61,916 bases of DNA, taken from Algoriphagus faecimaris (lineage in GTDB: Bacteria > Bacteroidota > Bacteroidia > Cytophagales > Cyclobacteriaceae). Under the pieces are notes generated by a model. That model saw only the letters and a list, made by a program, of their open reading frames with translations. It did no database searches and was not told the origin of the DNA. This document shows, piece after piece, positions 61,730 to 61,916 of this stretch. Location of the stretch: contig NZ_FNAC01000028.1 in NCBI RefSeq assembly GCF_900101705.1, forward strand, positions 1-61,916, written 5' to 3'. Numbering within the stretch: the stretch's first letter is position 1; each line of letters begins with the position of its first letter. Position numbers and translations under genes: made by a program.

Positions 61730-61916
61730 GGAAAGCAAAACTCTTAAGAGACCTGCAAGCATCAACTTCCTTTTCTGCGGGGATCTGCGGGAAAAGAGAT
61801 GCCCGCTGATTTACGCAGATTTAATTCGCTGATTTCCGCTGATTTTTTATTTCCAATGATCATTATTCTACAAGAATCTGCGTCCTTTTCCGCGGGAAGC
61901 TAGATTTAATCAAAAT
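61730..61916. other. Non-coding end region with CGCTGATTT-like repeats
   Basis: No gene seen. Short repeats such as GCTGATTT and TCTGCG-GGGAA recur (CGCTGATTT, CGCTGATTTCCGCTGATTT and TCTGCGTCC), a composition often seen in intergenic repeats of Bacteroidota. The window ends here. Confidence 0.3.

Noticed and set aside
1..61916. tRNA or rRNA genes
   Set aside because: No cloverleaf-like T-loop (GTTCGAATC-type) with matching stems was recognised outside coding regions, and no rRNA core motif was seen.

Overview
The window looks like chromosome of a member of the Bacteroidota, probably a Cytophagales/Cyclobacteriaceae (Algoriphagus-like) bacterium. This is inferred from the gene families, not from a marker gene: a type IX secretion plug-type protein (DUF5103), a SusC-unrelated outer-membrane beta-barrel with a carboxypeptidase-regulatory-like N-terminus, DUF2141, DUF4397 and Y_Y_Y-type propeller sensor proteins, menaquinone genes, and promoter-like boxes of the TTTG/TAnnTTG kind. 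No rRNA, tRNA or CRISPR array was seen.

Layout. 1-325: tail of an IS transposase and its end. 326-5.2 kb: menB, menE and small genes, then a LexA/CI-like autoproteolytic repressor cotranscribed with a small protein. 5.5-12.5 kb: a large outer-membrane barrel protein, tex and a membrane-anchored thioredoxin. 12.7-19.1 kb: a secreted purple-acid-type phosphatase with a PepSY-like tail, then a sucrose/maltose module (LacI regulator, amylosucrase-like enzyme, SLC45-type sugar permease) with twin LacI-type operators. 19.4-28.4 kb: a PLP decarboxylase and a molybdenum-cofactor cluster (moaE, moeB, moaD / tauE-like, moeA, moaA), interrupted by a 3-kb island. The island holds a DUF1778-GNAT toxin-antitoxin pair and a 235-bp-period tandem array of hairpins with a REP-associated tyrosine transposase (RAYT) gene inside one unit. 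28.5-33 kb: AraC regulator, outer-membrane protein, two tandem NTF2-like proteins, exported flavodoxin, fasciclin lipoprotein. 33.2-41.9 kb: two paralogous Tat-exported xanthine-dehydrogenase-family molybdoenzymes, only the second with its 2Fe-2S subunit, separated by a propeller sensor that has a phosphoacceptor-His domain but no ATPase domain, and by its overlapping response regulator. 42-50.5 kb: DUF4397 lipoprotein, T9SS plug-type protein, ABC-F ATPase, sorbosone-dehydrogenase-type lipoprotein, hflK-hflC, kdsB. 50.9-61 kb: exopolysaccharide locus (Wzc-like BY-kinase, Wza-like exporter, deacetylase, polymerase candidate, glycosyltransferase, large membrane protein) on the minus strand, with one convergent membrane protein. 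61.1-61.9 kb: hairpin repeats and a decayed repeat-protein gene.

How the parts connect: the Moco genes can supply the cofactor needed by the two periplasmic molybdoenzymes 5-13 kb away (moaC and mobA were not seen here). The LacI regulator, permease and amylosucrase form a sugar-uptake and glucan-forming unit. The six minus-strand genes from 61.0 to 52.6 kb are packed with overlaps or gaps of at most 11 bp and read as one exopolysaccharide operon. The most unusual structure is the RAYT/hairpin array at 23.47-25.47 kb.
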